A DNA stretch of 64,000 nucleotides from Litorivivens sp041624475 (GTDB taxonomy: Bacteria; Pseudomonadota; Gammaproteobacteria; Pseudomonadales; Spongiibacteraceae). The translations under genes and the position numbers were made by a program. Below, in pieces: positions 7,880 through 15,651 of this stretch. The stretch spans positions 186,001 through 250,000 of the forward strand of contig NZ_JBFJUX010000002.1 of assembly GCF_041624475.1 (NCBI RefSeq). Direction: 5' to 3'. Every line of letters starts with the position of its first letter. Positions within the stretch are counted from its first letter, which is position 1. The notes under the pieces are model-generated. The model did no database searches, had not been told where the DNA came from, and saw only the letters and a program-made list of their open reading frames with translations.

Positions 7880-8716
7880 ATGGACGTGAAGTTTCTGCTG
7901 GTTTCCGTCGCCAACGGAGAAGAGTTTGCCTTGGCAGAGGCAGGCAGCTATACCATAGGCCGCAATGAAGATTGCGATCTGGTGGTGAGCGAAGGCTACC
8001 CCTCGCGTCAGCACGCGCGAATTTCCGTAAAGGAGGGGCAAGTTGTGCTGGAGGATCTTGGCTCGACCAACGGTACCTACGTCAACAAGCGTCAGATTGA
8101 TACGCCCACCACCCTCAAGCCGGGCGACGTTATCAAATTTGACTCCGCCGCCTATCACCTGGTGTCCCCGGAGAGTGGCAGTTCGACACTGGTGATGCGC
8201 AATCTCGGCAGCACCAGCCAAGTTCCCGACTCGTCGTCCATTGTCATTGAGGAAGAGCAGGATGTGGGGTCTGAGACCGCCTTCCATCAGGCATTTCCGC
8301 TCCCTGCGGACTGGGGTGAGCCCGGCGAGAGCAGTCAGACCCTGGGAGCGTCGTCATTCTCCAAGGAAGAGATCGACAAGCTGCTCGATCGCAGCCTGCC
8401 AAAGGATCGCAAAGTCAGTGCGGCGCTGGTGATCACCAGCGGCAATCACAAATCCCGGGTAGTGGGTCTGATTGCCAAGGGGCAGTCAGAGCGCTGGAGC
8501 ATTGGGCGCAGTAAAAAGTGTCAATTTCCGCTCAGCGATCCGAGTGTCAGCAGCGAGCACGCGACCCTGCAGTTCTCAGGAGGCGCGTGGGAGATTATTG
8601 ATGCGAACTCCACCAATGGCATCAAGATAAACGGCCGGCGTGAGATGAAAGGGCGCCTGCGCGACGGTGACAAGCTGTCGCTGGGGCAGGTCAACATGGT
8701 CTTTCGATTGTTTTGA
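7880..8716 (+). CDS. Double-FHA-domain protein
   Basis: 278 residues with two forkhead-associated domains, which bind phosphothreonine peptides. The first spans about residues 24-90 (TIGRNEDCDL, PSRQHARI, GSTNGTYVN). The second spans about 199-278 (SIGRSKKCQF, SSEHATLQF, NSTNGIKING). Both keep the Gly-Arg, Ser-x-x-His and Asn-Gly signature residues. The middle is acidic and Ser-rich and probably disordered. There is no membrane segment, so it should be cytoplasmic. No kinase or type VI secretion gene lies nearby, so its phosphoprotein partner is unknown. The thioredoxin-fold gene starts 4 bases after its stop, so they are probably cotranscribed. Confidence 0.88.
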   Translation: MDVKFLLVSVANGEEFALAEAGSYTIGRNEDCDLVVSEGYPSRQHARISVKEGQVVLEDLGSTNGTYVNKRQIDTPTTLKPGDVIKFDSAAYHLVSPESGSSTLVMRNLGSTSQVPDSSSIVIEEEQDVGSETAFHQAFPLPADWGEPGESSQTLGASSFSKEEIDKLLDRSLPKDRKVSAALVITSGNHKSRVVGLIAKGQSERWSIGRSKKCQFPLSDPSVSSEHATLQFSGGAWEIIDANSTNGIKINGRREMKGRLRDGDKLSLGQVNMVFRLF

Positions 8717-8720
8717 CACT

Positions 8721-8963
8721 GTGACGGCACTTGTTCTCTACAGTACCTCGGCCTGCCACCTCTGCGAACTGGCAGAAGATATGCTGCTTGATGTTCAGGC
8801 GCGCAGGCCAAGCCTTCAATTTGAAAAAGTCGATATTGCCAACGATGACCAGCTGATTGAGCGGTATGGGGTGCGCATTCCAGTGCTCAAGCGCCGGTCA
8901 GACGGCGCCGAGCTGGGTTGGCCCTTTGACGACCTGGCTTTGCGGGAGTGGCTGGCAGGCTAG
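8721..8963 (+). CDS. Glutaredoxin-like protein (DUF836 family)
   Basis: 80 residues from a GTG at 8721, chosen because the reading upstream lies inside the FHA gene. The thioredoxin-fold start LVLYSTSACHLCELAED holds a CHLC redox pair at residues 12 and 15, and the later RIPVLKR segment supplies the cis-proline. DUF836 proteins are small cytoplasmic thiol-disulfide proteins of poorly known substrate. Its stop codon overlaps the stop of the convergent uspA gene in a CTAG. Confidence 0.85.
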   Translation: MTALVLYSTSACHLCELAEDMLLDVQARRPSLQFEKVDIANDDQLIERYGVRIPVLKRRSDGAELGWPFDDLALREWLAG

Positions 8964-9394
8964 TCACCGACGCGCACGGCCAGTACGTCGCAATGCGCAC
9001 CGTGCAGTACGCCGTTGGCGGTAGAGCCGAGGATCAGGGCCAGCCCCTGACGGCCATGGCTGCCGACCACGATTAGATCTGCGGCAACGTCTTCGGCCAG
9101 TTGATGTATTTGACTCTCCGGGCGGCCTATCATTAAATGCAGGCGCTCGGGGGCTATCTGATAGCGGCGACCAAACTGTTCCAGTTGTTTTTCCGCCTGT
9201 TCCTGAAGCTGGTCCTGCACACCTGAGAAATCCATCGGAATATCGCCGCCGTAGGCGAGGCTTAACGGCTCTATCACGTGAACCAGATGCAGCATGGCCT
9301 GGTTGCGAGTGGCAATATCATTGGCGCGATTTACCACGGCTGCGGACTCTTCAGAAAGGTCGATTGCAGTCACGACACACTGATAATTTTGCAT
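8960..9394 (-). CDS. Universal stress protein (UspA family)
   Basis: 144 residues, a single Usp domain. It begins with the beta strand CVVTAIDLSEES and ends with the nucleotide-binding pattern G-S-H-G-R-Q-G followed by LILGSTANGVLHGAHCDVLAVRV, which indicates the ATP-binding subclass. Such dimeric cytoplasmic proteins help survival under starvation and stress. GGAGGG precedes the ATG at 9394. It stands alone on the minus strand, convergent with the DUF836 gene. Confidence 0.92.
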   Translation of the reverse strand: MQNYQCVVTAIDLSEESAAVVNRANDIATRNQAMLHLVHVIEPLSLAYGGDIPMDFSGVQDQLQEQAEKQLEQFGRRYQIAPERLHLMIGRPESQIHQLAEDVAADLIVVGSHGRQGLALILGSTANGVLHGAHCDVLAVRVGD

Positions 9395-9476
9395 GGATGT
9401 TTGCCCTCCGCTGGTGCATTGCGTTCTTTCATTAAGGTACAGATTAACCCGTCCGTCCAGTGTTTAGGAGGCAATT

Positions 9477-9968
9477 TTGGCCTGGATTATAGCGTTCTTC
9501 GTGGTTGCCTTCGTGGTGGCACCGGTGGTTTGGGTGATGCCGACCCCGGCCCAGCGTCGGCAGGCGCGATTGCGGCAGCACGCCCAGTCCTTGGGCTTGA
9601 GCATCAGTATTACCGAGCTGCCCCAGTCCCGGCGCGACCGGGTCAGAAAGGAGCCCACCCGTTTGGGGGTTCGTTACTGCCTGCCGATTGTCAGGGAAAA
9701 GAGCTTCTATCGGCCGCAGTGGCTGATCTGGCGAGAAGCTCCCGAGGGCGAGGAAGCGGTATCTGAGCGCTGCCCGGCACCGCTCAAAGGCCAGTCAGCG
9801 GCGTTGCGCGAGCGCATGACGCCCGATATGGTGGCGCTGGAATCCGGCGCAGAGGGCTACGCGCTCTACTGGCGCGAGCGCGGCGATGAGTCCGCGGTCG
9901 ACGCCGTGGCCGAGCTACTGGAAGAGGTGCGACAACTGGCGGGTGGAGAGCGATATGTCAGAAAGTGA
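9477..9968 (+). CDS. Conserved hypothetical membrane-anchored protein
   Basis: 163 residues starting at a TTG (9477) with a perfect AGGAGG at 9466-9471, which decides the start. Residues 1-21 form one hydrophobic membrane segment, followed by a basic stretch rich in Arg (QRRQARLRQH) that should stay in the cytoplasm. The remainder is soluble, with a conserved-looking RYCLPIVREKSFYRPQWL stretch and a C-terminal helix. I do not recognise a family. The next gene overlaps its end by 14 bases, so the two are translationally coupled. Confidence 0.75.
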   Translation: MAWIIAFFVVAFVVAPVVWVMPTPAQRRQARLRQHAQSLGLSISITELPQSRRDRVRKEPTRLGVRYCLPIVREKSFYRPQWLIWREAPEGEEAVSERCPAPLKGQSAALRERMTPDMVALESGAEGYALYWRERGDESAVDAVAELLEEVRQLAGGERYVRK

Positions 9969-10185
9969 ATTGAAAACCGGTCGCTACCGTCACTACAAAG
10001 GCGGCGAATATCAGGTACTTGGCGTGGCCAGGCACAGTGAGACCGAAGAGCAGCTGGTGGTGTATCGCCCGCTCTACGGAGAGCGCGGGCTGTGGGTGCG
10101 ACCGCTGACCATGTTTACGGAAACCATTGAGCGCGATGGTCTTGTCCAGCCACGATTTGAACTTGTCGCCGCTGATTCGATATGA
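9955..10185 (+). CDS. DUF1653 domain protein
   Basis: 76 residues from the ATG at 9955, with GGAGAG 5 bases upstream. Its core (GRYRHYKGGEYQVLGVARHSETEE, VVYRPLYGERGLWVRPLTMF) is the DUF1653 domain, a small SH3-like beta fold found in many bacteria with no established function. It overlaps the membrane protein upstream by 14 bases and precedes topA. Confidence 0.85.
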   Translation: MSESELKTGRYRHYKGGEYQVLGVARHSETEEQLVVYRPLYGERGLWVRPLTMFTETIERDGLVQPRFELVAADSI

Positions 10186-10231
10186 GATTGTGCGCTCTTC
10201 CCCCAAATTCAGGAACTTAGGGGCCTTGAGC

Positions 10232-10260
10232 TTGACCCTTAGAGGGCGACCCCTTATATA
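10232..10260 (+). promoter_or_regulatory. Putative sigma-70 promoter for topA
   Basis: TTGACC (10232-10237) and TATATA (10255-10260) are separated by 17 bases, good for a housekeeping promoter. The G+C-rich spacer suits the supercoiling-sensitive control usual for topA. Confidence 0.5.
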
Positions 10261-10316
10261 TGTCGCCTCGTCCAGTGTGGTGCAAGCCACAGGTAAGAAA
10301 ATGTCAGAAGGAAATT

Positions 10317-13034
10317 ATGGCCAAATCGCTGGTAATCGTGGAGTCACCCGCGAAAGCAAAAACCATCAACAAGTACCTGGGCCCCGATTACATCGTGAAG
10401 TCCAGTGTTGGTCATATTCGGGATTTGCCGACCAGCGGTAGTGGCACTAAAACCGTTGACCCGAAGGCGCGCGCCCAGGCGGCAGCCAAGACCCGCAAGC
10501 TGTCGCCGGAAGAAAAAGCTGAGCATAAACGCAAAAAAGCCCGCGAGCAGTTGATTAATCGGATGGGCGTTGACCCTGACAATGGCTGGGAAGCGCGCTA
10601 TGAGATTCTGCCCGGCAAGGAAAAAGTGGTCGCCGAGCTGAAAAAGCTCGCCAACGAAGTCGATTACGTCTATCTCGCAACGGATTTGGACCGCGAAGGG
10701 GAGGCCATTGCCTGGCACCTGCGCGAAGCCATTGCCGGCGATGAAAGTCGTTACCGGCGGGTGGTCTTCAACGAAATTACCAAGAAAGCGATTACCGAGG
10801 CCTTCTCCAAACCCTCCAGCCTCGATCTGAATCGCGTCAACGCCCAGCAGGCCCGTCGTTTTCTTGACCGCGTCGTGGGCTACATGGTGTCCCCCTTGCT
10901 CTGGTCAAAGGTCGCCCGCGGCCTGTCGGCGGGGAGAGTTCAGTCGGTGGCGGTGCGGCTGATTGTTGAGCGAGAGCGCGAGATCCGGGCCTTTATTCCC
11001 GAAGAATTCTGGCAGGTTCACGCTGACCTGAAACACGCCAGGGGCGACCTGCGCGTGGAAGTGAAAAAGCAGGCGGGCAACAATTTTCGGCCCGGCAGCG
11101 AAGACCAGGCTATGGCAGCCGTTCAGGCGCTGCAGCAGTCCAGCTACAAGGTCAGCGAGCGCGAAGACAAGCCGACCACATCAAAACCTTCGGCCCCGTT
11201 TATTACCTCAACCCTGCAACAGGCGGCCAGTACCCGCATGGGTTTCGGGGTTAAGAAAACCATGATGCTTGCCCAGCGCCTCTATGAAGCGGGTTACATC
11301 ACCTACATGCGTACCGACTCTACCAACCTCAGCGCCGATGCGGTAAATCAGGCGAGAGATTTTATTGTCGATCAGTACGGTAAGCGCTATCTACCGGAGC
11401 AACCTAATCGCTATAGCAGCAAGGAAGGCGCTCAGGAGGCTCACGAAGCAATTCGTCCCTCCGACGTAACGACGCAACCAACCCAGCTGAAAGGCATGGA
11501 GCGCGATGCAGAGCGGCTTTACACCCTGATCTGGCGCCAGTTTGTGGCCTGCCAGATGACGCCTGCCGAGTTTACCAGCTCCAGCGTGACGGTCACCGCG
11601 GGCGACTTTGAACTGAAAACCCGCGGTCGTGTGATGCGCTTTGATGGCCATCTGCGAGTGCAGCCACCGGCTGGCAAGAAAGATGACGATACGGAATTGC
11701 CTGATGTCAAAGTCGGCGATGACCTGGATTTGATCAAAATTGATCCGACCCAGCACTTCACCAAGCCGCCGCCGCGCTATACCGAGGCCTCCCTGGTCAA
11801 AGAGCTGGAAAAACGCGGTATCGGTCGTCCTTCAACTTATGCCGCGATTATCTCCACTATTCAGGATCGCGGTTACGCCCGCGTCGAAAATCGCCGTTTC
11901 TACGCCGAAAAAATGGGTGACATCGTTACCGATCGGCTGGTGGAAAGCTTCAGCGATCTGATGGATTACAGCTTTACCGCCAAGATGGAAGAGTCGCTGG
12001 ATGAAGTGGCCGAATCCAAGAAGGACTGGCGGGAGTTGCTCAATGATTTCTACCGGGACTTTTTCAAGCGCCTGGAACAGGCCGGTGCGGAAGACGCCGG
12101 TATGCGCAGCAATCAGCCCTCGGAGACCGATATAGAGTGCCCGGACTGCGGGCGCAATATGCAGATTCGCACCGCCAGCACCGGTGTCTTTCTCGGTTGC
12201 TCCGGCTACGCGCTGCCGCCGAAGGAGCGCTGCAAGCGCACAATCAACCTGATTCCCGGCGACGAAGTGGTTCGCGCCGATGCCGATGACGAGGAAGAAT
12301 CGCGGCTGCTGATCAACCGCCACCGTTGCCCCAAGTGCAACACGGCGATGGACAGCTATCTGATTGACGAGGCTCGCAAACTGCATGTGTGCGGCAATAA
12401 TCCGGACTGCAGTGGTTTTGAAGTAGAGCAGGGCCAATTCAAGATCAAGGGTTACGACGGCCCGGTTATTGAGTGCGATAAGTGCGGTGCCGACATGCAG
12501 CTCAAAACCGGGCGCTTTGGCAAGTACTTTGGCTGTACTTCCGATGATTGCAAAAACACCCGCAAGCTCCTGCGCAGCGGCGAACCGGCACCGCCGAAAA
12601 TGGATCCGGTGCCGATGCCAGAACTGGCCTGTGAGAAAGTTGACGACTACTACGTGCTACGCGATGGCGCTGCCGGTCTGTTTCTCGCCGCGAAAGGGTT
12701 CCCGAAAAACCGGGAAACGCGCGCGCCGCTGTTAGCGGAAATTCTTCCGCACAAGGATGAGATCGACAGCAAGTACGATTACCTGTTTTCGGCGCCTGTT
12801 GCCGATGATGCGGGTTTGCCCACGGTGATCCGTTTCAGTCGTAAAAGCCAGGAACACTATGTACAGACGGAAGATGGCGGCAAACCGACTGGCTGGGCGG
12901 CATTCTACCGCGATGGCAAATGGCAGGTAGAGAAAAAGGCGGCGCGAAAGAAGGCGCCGGCCAAGAAAAAAGCCCCCGCCAAGAAAAAGGCGGCAGCCAA
13001 AAAGAAAGCGGCCGCCAAGCCTAAAGGAGAGTGA
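10317..13034 (+). CDS. topA: DNA topoisomerase I
   Basis: 905 residues from the ATG at 10317 (MAKSLVIVESPAKAK, with AAGGAA upstream). It is a type IA topoisomerase that relaxes negative supercoils. The Toprim domain is N-terminal, with DLDREGEAIAWHL near residue 125, and the active-site tyrosine is Y330 in ITYMRTDS. Three C-terminal zinc-ribbon segments are visible (CPDCGRNM, CPKCNTAM, CDKCGADM). The last 35 residues are a Lys/Ala/Pro tail of repeated KKAPA and KKKAA units, typical of pseudomonad-type TopA and likely to bind DNA or RNA polymerase non-specifically. The next gene begins two bases after its stop. Confidence 0.97.
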   Translation: MAKSLVIVESPAKAKTINKYLGPDYIVKSSVGHIRDLPTSGSGTKTVDPKARAQAAAKTRKLSPEEKAEHKRKKAREQLINRMGVDPDNGWEARYEILPGKEKVVAELKKLANEVDYVYLATDLDREGEAIAWHLREAIAGDESRYRRVVFNEITKKAITEAFSKPSSLDLNRVNAQQARRFLDRVVGYMVSPLLWSKVARGLSAGRVQSVAVRLIVEREREIRAFIPEEFWQVHADLKHARGDLRVEVKKQAGNNFRPGSEDQAMAAVQALQQSSYKVSEREDKPTTSKPSAPFITSTLQQAASTRMGFGVKKTMMLAQRLYEAGYITYMRTDSTNLSADAVNQARDFIVDQYGKRYLPEQPNRYSSKEGAQEAHEAIRPSDVTTQPTQLKGMERDAERLYTLIWRQFVACQMTPAEFTSSSVTVTAGDFELKTRGRVMRFDGHLRVQPPAGKKDDDTELPDVKVGDDLDLIKIDPTQHFTKPPPRYTEASLVKELEKRGIGRPSTYAAIISTIQDRGYARVENRRFYAEKMGDIVTDRLVESFSDLMDYSFTAKMEESLDEVAESKKDWRELLNDFYRDFFKRLEQAGAEDAGMRSNQPSETDIECPDCGRNMQIRTASTGVFLGCSGYALPPKERCKRTINLIPGDEVVRADADDEEESRLLINRHRCPKCNTAMDSYLIDEARKLHVCGNNPDCSGFEVEQGQFKIKGYDGPVIECDKCGADMQLKTGRFGKYFGCTSDDCKNTRKLLRSGEPAPPKMDPVPMPELACEKVDDYYVLRDGAAGLFLAAKGFPKNRETRAPLLAEILPHKDEIDSKYDYLFSAPVADDAGLPTVIRFSRKSQEHYVQTEDGGKPTGWAAFYRDGKWQVEKKAARKKAPAKKKAPAKKKAAAKKKAAAKPKGE

Positions 13035-13035
13035 T

Positions 13036-13515
13036 GTGGCAGCCAGTGTTCGCGCGCACGCCAATCTGCAGCTGTTCCTGGCTCGCAAGTGCATAGAGTG
13101 CTTGGGCCTGGACCCAGACCCGTTTTGGGGAGAGCACGGGGAGATGATTGCGCGCGATCACGCGATCTTTCACCTGCAACTGGCCTACCGCTGCCATCTG
13201 GCTGATCTTTGTGAGCAGCAGCAACAGACCTTGCGCCCTTCGAGCGCCAGGCAGGCTTTGGAGCTGCTGCAGGGCGAGCAGATTCCGGAAATAGCCGAAC
13301 TGGCGGAAAAGGAAAGTTATCAGGAGTGGCTGTCAGCGCTGCTGGATGAAAACTTCATGCCGGCTGTTTCTGGTGGGGCGGGGTTTGTGGATCGCAATGA
13401 TCTGATTCCGGTGACAGTACCGAACGCCCTGTCAGGTCAGTCAGCCCTGTCAGGTATTGCCGATGAGCTGGCATCTCTGTTTGCTCGCCACCGGGATACT
13501 CAGCAAGAGTACTGA
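13036..13515 (+). CDS. DUF6586-like conserved protein
   Basis: 159 residues starting at GTG 13036, just after the topA stop and served by the GGAGAG inside the end of topA. It is mostly helical and soluble, with HANLQLFLARKCIECL at the start and a central HLQLAYRCHLADLCEQQQQ helix. It resembles the uncharacterised protein found between topA and lexA in Pseudomonas (assigned from memory). The function is unknown. Confidence 0.75.
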   Translation: MAASVRAHANLQLFLARKCIECLGLDPDPFWGEHGEMIARDHAIFHLQLAYRCHLADLCEQQQQTLRPSSARQALELLQGEQIPEIAELAEKESYQEWLSALLDENFMPAVSGGAGFVDRNDLIPVTVPNALSGQSALSGIADELASLFARHRDTQQEY

Positions 13516-13599
13516 AGCTTCCTTGGCCCGGGCAGCCGGGGTTGATACAATTCGTCTACCAGAAGAGGCGTCGCCTCATCATCAAGACAAGGTGTCAGT

Positions 13600-13866
13600 G
13601 TGTTTTCTTACCTCGAACTCGTGGAACTCCCCAACGGCGACATCGTACTGCAGCGTTCAGATGACGATGGTGAGCCGCTGGTGGTGATCAGTTTCTCCGA
13701 GGAATCCCGCCAGTTTATGGCTGTGCCTCCGCTGGAGGTTGCACGCGCCATGATTCAGGCCGGTATTCAGGTGGCCTCTGAATCTCCTGATATTGCCATC
13801 GAAGAAGAAATCGAAGGCGAGGAGGACCTGCTGGATTCAACCGTGAGCAACAAAACGGTTCACTGA
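13600..13866 (+). CDS. Small conserved acidic protein
   Basis: 88 residues from GTG 13600. The first 60 residues form a compact alpha/beta unit (YLELVELPNGDIVLQRSDDDGEPLVVISFSEES), followed by a helix (PPLEVARAMIQAGIQ) and a very acidic tail (EEEIEGEEDLLD). A homologue sits at the same place between topA and sulA in Pseudomonas. The function is unknown. A 13-base palindrome (GAGGCGTCGCCTC) lies 32 bases upstream. It converges on sulA and overlaps its end by 7 bases. Confidence 0.75.
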   Translation: MFSYLELVELPNGDIVLQRSDDDGEPLVVISFSEESRQFMAVPPLEVARAMIQAGIQVASESPDIAIEEEIEGEEDLLDSTVSNKTVH

Positions 13867-14270
13867 ACCCCTTCAAGGTAAATAATCACGCATTCCGCCT
13901 GACCTTTTCGAGCGGCCCATTCCAGTTGCGCATAGGCGCTTTCACTCAGCGGCTTGCGGGCCATCATCACCACCGTGTGGCTGCGTCCGCCCTGAAGGGT
14001 TCGCAGGGCCAAACCCATGGTATCTTCAGCCTTGCGAGCCAGCACCTGCAGCAGGTGATGGCCGCTCTTGCGCACGCTGTCGCTGAGGAAGCTTTTGACC
14101 GACATATCACCGATCCAGCAGACCCAGCGATTGTCGTCGGTATCATTGAGTTCGCGCAGAATACCGCTGAGCAGCAGTTGGCGCGACAGCGGGTTGCTGG
14201 CCGGTATATGCAGTTCGGCAATACGGCTGTGATCGTCGCTGGGGGCAAGCAGGTGTTGTTGTGCATTCAT
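13860..14270 (-). CDS. sulA: Cell division inhibitor SulA
   Basis: 136 residues. SulA caps FtsZ and blocks septation during the SOS response. The fold is RecA-like without nucleotide binding. Recognisable parts are ASNPLSRQLLLSGILREL, the core RWVCWIGD, and the region LQVLARKAEDTMGLALRTLQGGRSHTVV. It starts 2 bases after the lexA stop, so it is cotranscribed with lexA under the tandem SOS boxes upstream of lexA, as in Pseudomonas. Confidence 0.88.
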   Translation of the reverse strand: MNAQQHLLAPSDDHSRIAELHIPASNPLSRQLLLSGILRELNDTDDNRWVCWIGDMSVKSFLSDSVRKSGHHLLQVLARKAEDTMGLALRTLQGGRSHTVVMMARKPLSESAYAQLEWAARKGQAECVIIYLEGVQ

Positions 14271-14272
14271 AA

Positions 14273-14875
14273 TCAGTGTCTCCGCAGTATGCCAACGCTA
14301 AGGCCTTCAATCGCGAAATCCTGTTCGCGCAGGTCAACTTCAATCGGAGAGTAATCCTTATTCTCCGGCAGCAGCAGGATCTGGTGCTTGCTTTTGGTCG
14401 GTTTAAAACGCTTGACGGTGACTTCATCGCCAATACGCGCCACAACAATATCGCCGTTATTGGCGATTGGTGTGCGGTGGACTGCCAGCAGATCATCTTC
14501 AAAAATACCGATTTCGATCATGCTGTCACCGCGAACCCGCAGAAAGTAATCTGCGCGCGGCGAAAAGGTTGCGCCGGGCATATCGCAGTAATCTTCAATA
14601 TGCTCCTCGGCAAGGATGGGGTTACCGGCGGCGACCCGGCCGACGATGGGGATGCCGCTGCTGGACGCCGGCAGGCGAATGCCCCGGGATGCGCCGGCAA
14701 TCATTTCAATAGCACCTTTGCGGGCGAGGGCTTTAAGATGCTCCTCGGCCGCATTGGGCGAGCGAAAGCCCAACTCGCGGGCGATATCGGCGCGAGTAGG
14801 TGGGTAGCCGGTTTCTTCTATGTATCGCTTGATCAGGCTGAGAACGTCCTGTTGCCTGGCTGTCAGTGTGCTCAT
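14273..14875 (-). CDS. lexA: LexA repressor
   Basis: 200 residues. The N-terminal winged helix (LTARQQDVLSLIKRYIEETGYPPTRADIA region) binds SOS boxes. The self-cleavage bond is A83-G84 (VAAGNP), with catalytic S118 (RGDSM) and K155 (EVTVKRF). On DNA damage RecA filaments trigger autocleavage and induce the regulon. Two SOS boxes upstream show autoregulation, and sulA follows in the same transcript. Confidence 0.97.
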   Translation of the reverse strand: MSTLTARQQDVLSLIKRYIEETGYPPTRADIARELGFRSPNAAEEHLKALARKGAIEMIAGASRGIRLPASSSGIPIVGRVAAGNPILAEEHIEDYCDMPGATFSPRADYFLRVRGDSMIEIGIFEDDLLAVHRTPIANNGDIVVARIGDEVTVKRFKPTKSKHQILLLPENKDYSPIEVDLREQDFAIEGLSVGILRRH

Positions 14876-14884
14876 ATTTTTAAC

Positions 14885-14900
14885 CTGTTTGCATATACAG
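14885..14900. promoter_or_regulatory. LexA (SOS) box 1
   Basis: CTGTTTGCATATACAG has the CTG-N10-CAG symmetry of gammaproteobacterial LexA operators (CTGT-N8-ACAG on either strand). It lies 9 bases before the lexA start. Confidence 0.88.
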
Positions 14901-14904
14901 TGTC

Positions 14905-14920
14905 CTGTCAGTATATACAG
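14905..14920. promoter_or_regulatory. LexA (SOS) box 2
   Basis: CTGTCAGTATATACAG is a second full-length operator centred 20 bases from the first. It overlaps the proposed lexA -10 element, which explains repression. The tandem arrangement resembles E. coli lexA. Confidence 0.9.
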
Positions 14921-14937
14921 TAAGGCTTGGGCTGCAA
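14910..14937 (-). promoter_or_regulatory. lexA promoter
   Basis: On the minus strand TTGCAG (14937-14932) and TATACT (14915-14910) are 16 bases apart. The -10 element lies inside SOS box 2. Confidence 0.6.
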
Positions 14938-15033
14938 GTTTTTTTTAGGCTTGACTGGGCGTGGGGCCAAGCGCGACCAAGGCAGCCGCGCGGGAAAGGA
15001 GGGTAGAGCGGGATTTAGGCCGGTCGACAGTGC

Positions 15034-15342
15034 TTAGAAGTCGTCGATCAGGCCATTAATGGTATCGGGCTCTATTTCCCCCAAGGGGTCGTCCCAGCCC
15101 TTGCCGTTATAATCGCTGGCGTCGCGGTAATCGTCATCCGATAATTCAAAGGGATTGCGCCAGTCTTCCGGCTCTTCTACCGGTTCCAGCAGTAGTTCGT
15201 CCCAGCTCTCCATGTCGAATTCGCAAATGGCACCATCCAATAGCTGGGTTTCGATGGCATCGTCAATAGCGACGACTTCAAAAATCGAACCGAGTTGCAG
15301 GTCTTTATACCAGCTCCCTACTTGAGGTGTGACATTATTCAT
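15034..15342 (-). CDS. Small acidic conserved protein (DUF6763-like)
   Basis: 102 residues from the ATG at 15342, preceded by a perfect GAGGAG; longer in-frame starts lack a ribosome site. The N-terminus (VGSWYKDLQLGSIFEVVAID) looks like a small beta-barrel, followed by an acidic tail rich in Asp, Glu and Trp (ESWDELLLEPVEEPEDW). I recall similar uncharacterised proteins in marine gammaproteobacteria; the function is unknown. It is single, minus strand, divergent from the MscS gene. Confidence 0.75.
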   Translation of the reverse strand: MNNVTPQVGSWYKDLQLGSIFEVVAIDDAIETQLLDGAICEFDMESWDELLLEPVEEPEDWRNPFELSDDDYRDASDYNGKGWDDPLGEIEPDTINGLIDDF

Positions 15343-15651
15343 TGCTTGCTCCTCACGGTACGTCGCGTCCCCTACAAAGTAACACTCGCTGGGTGGCTGT
15401 CCAGAGTCTGATTTGGGCAAAAAATTCATGCCAACAAGGATACGCATTAACCGCTAGAAGGCGTAAAATCGCTGGTTTTTCATTTGTTTAAAATTTGAAT
15501 GGCGCTGGCCTTCAGTGACTGCAGCGGCATTTTTATGCAGAGTTTGCATAAGCGGCTGCCTTGTCGTACAAAAATATTCTAGGAAAAAACACCGGCCTGT
15601 GATGCAGGCCCTTTTTGTTCACTGCTTTGCACGGCTTCAAGGGGATGAAGG
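15343..15651. other. Intergenic region between divergent small acidic protein and MscS genes
   Basis: 309 bases with no gene that I can support. The left part is A+T-rich with TAAAAT boxes near 15464 and 15489 that lack good -35 partners. The right part holds a terminator-like hairpin at 15594-15610 although neither flanking gene ends here, so a small RNA or a leader attenuator is possible. Confidence 0.5.
15594..15616 (+). terminator. Terminator-like hairpin between divergent genes
   Basis: Stem GGCCTG / CAGGCC with loop TGATG is followed by CTTTTT; on the other strand it is followed by GGTGTTTTTT. It therefore looks like a bidirectional terminator, yet both neighbours are transcribed away from it. 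Confidence 0.5.

Noticed and set aside
12928..13031. Lys/Ala repeat tail of topA as an assembly artefact or repeat element
   Set aside because: The frame is intact and such basic tails are normal for topoisomerase I of this group.
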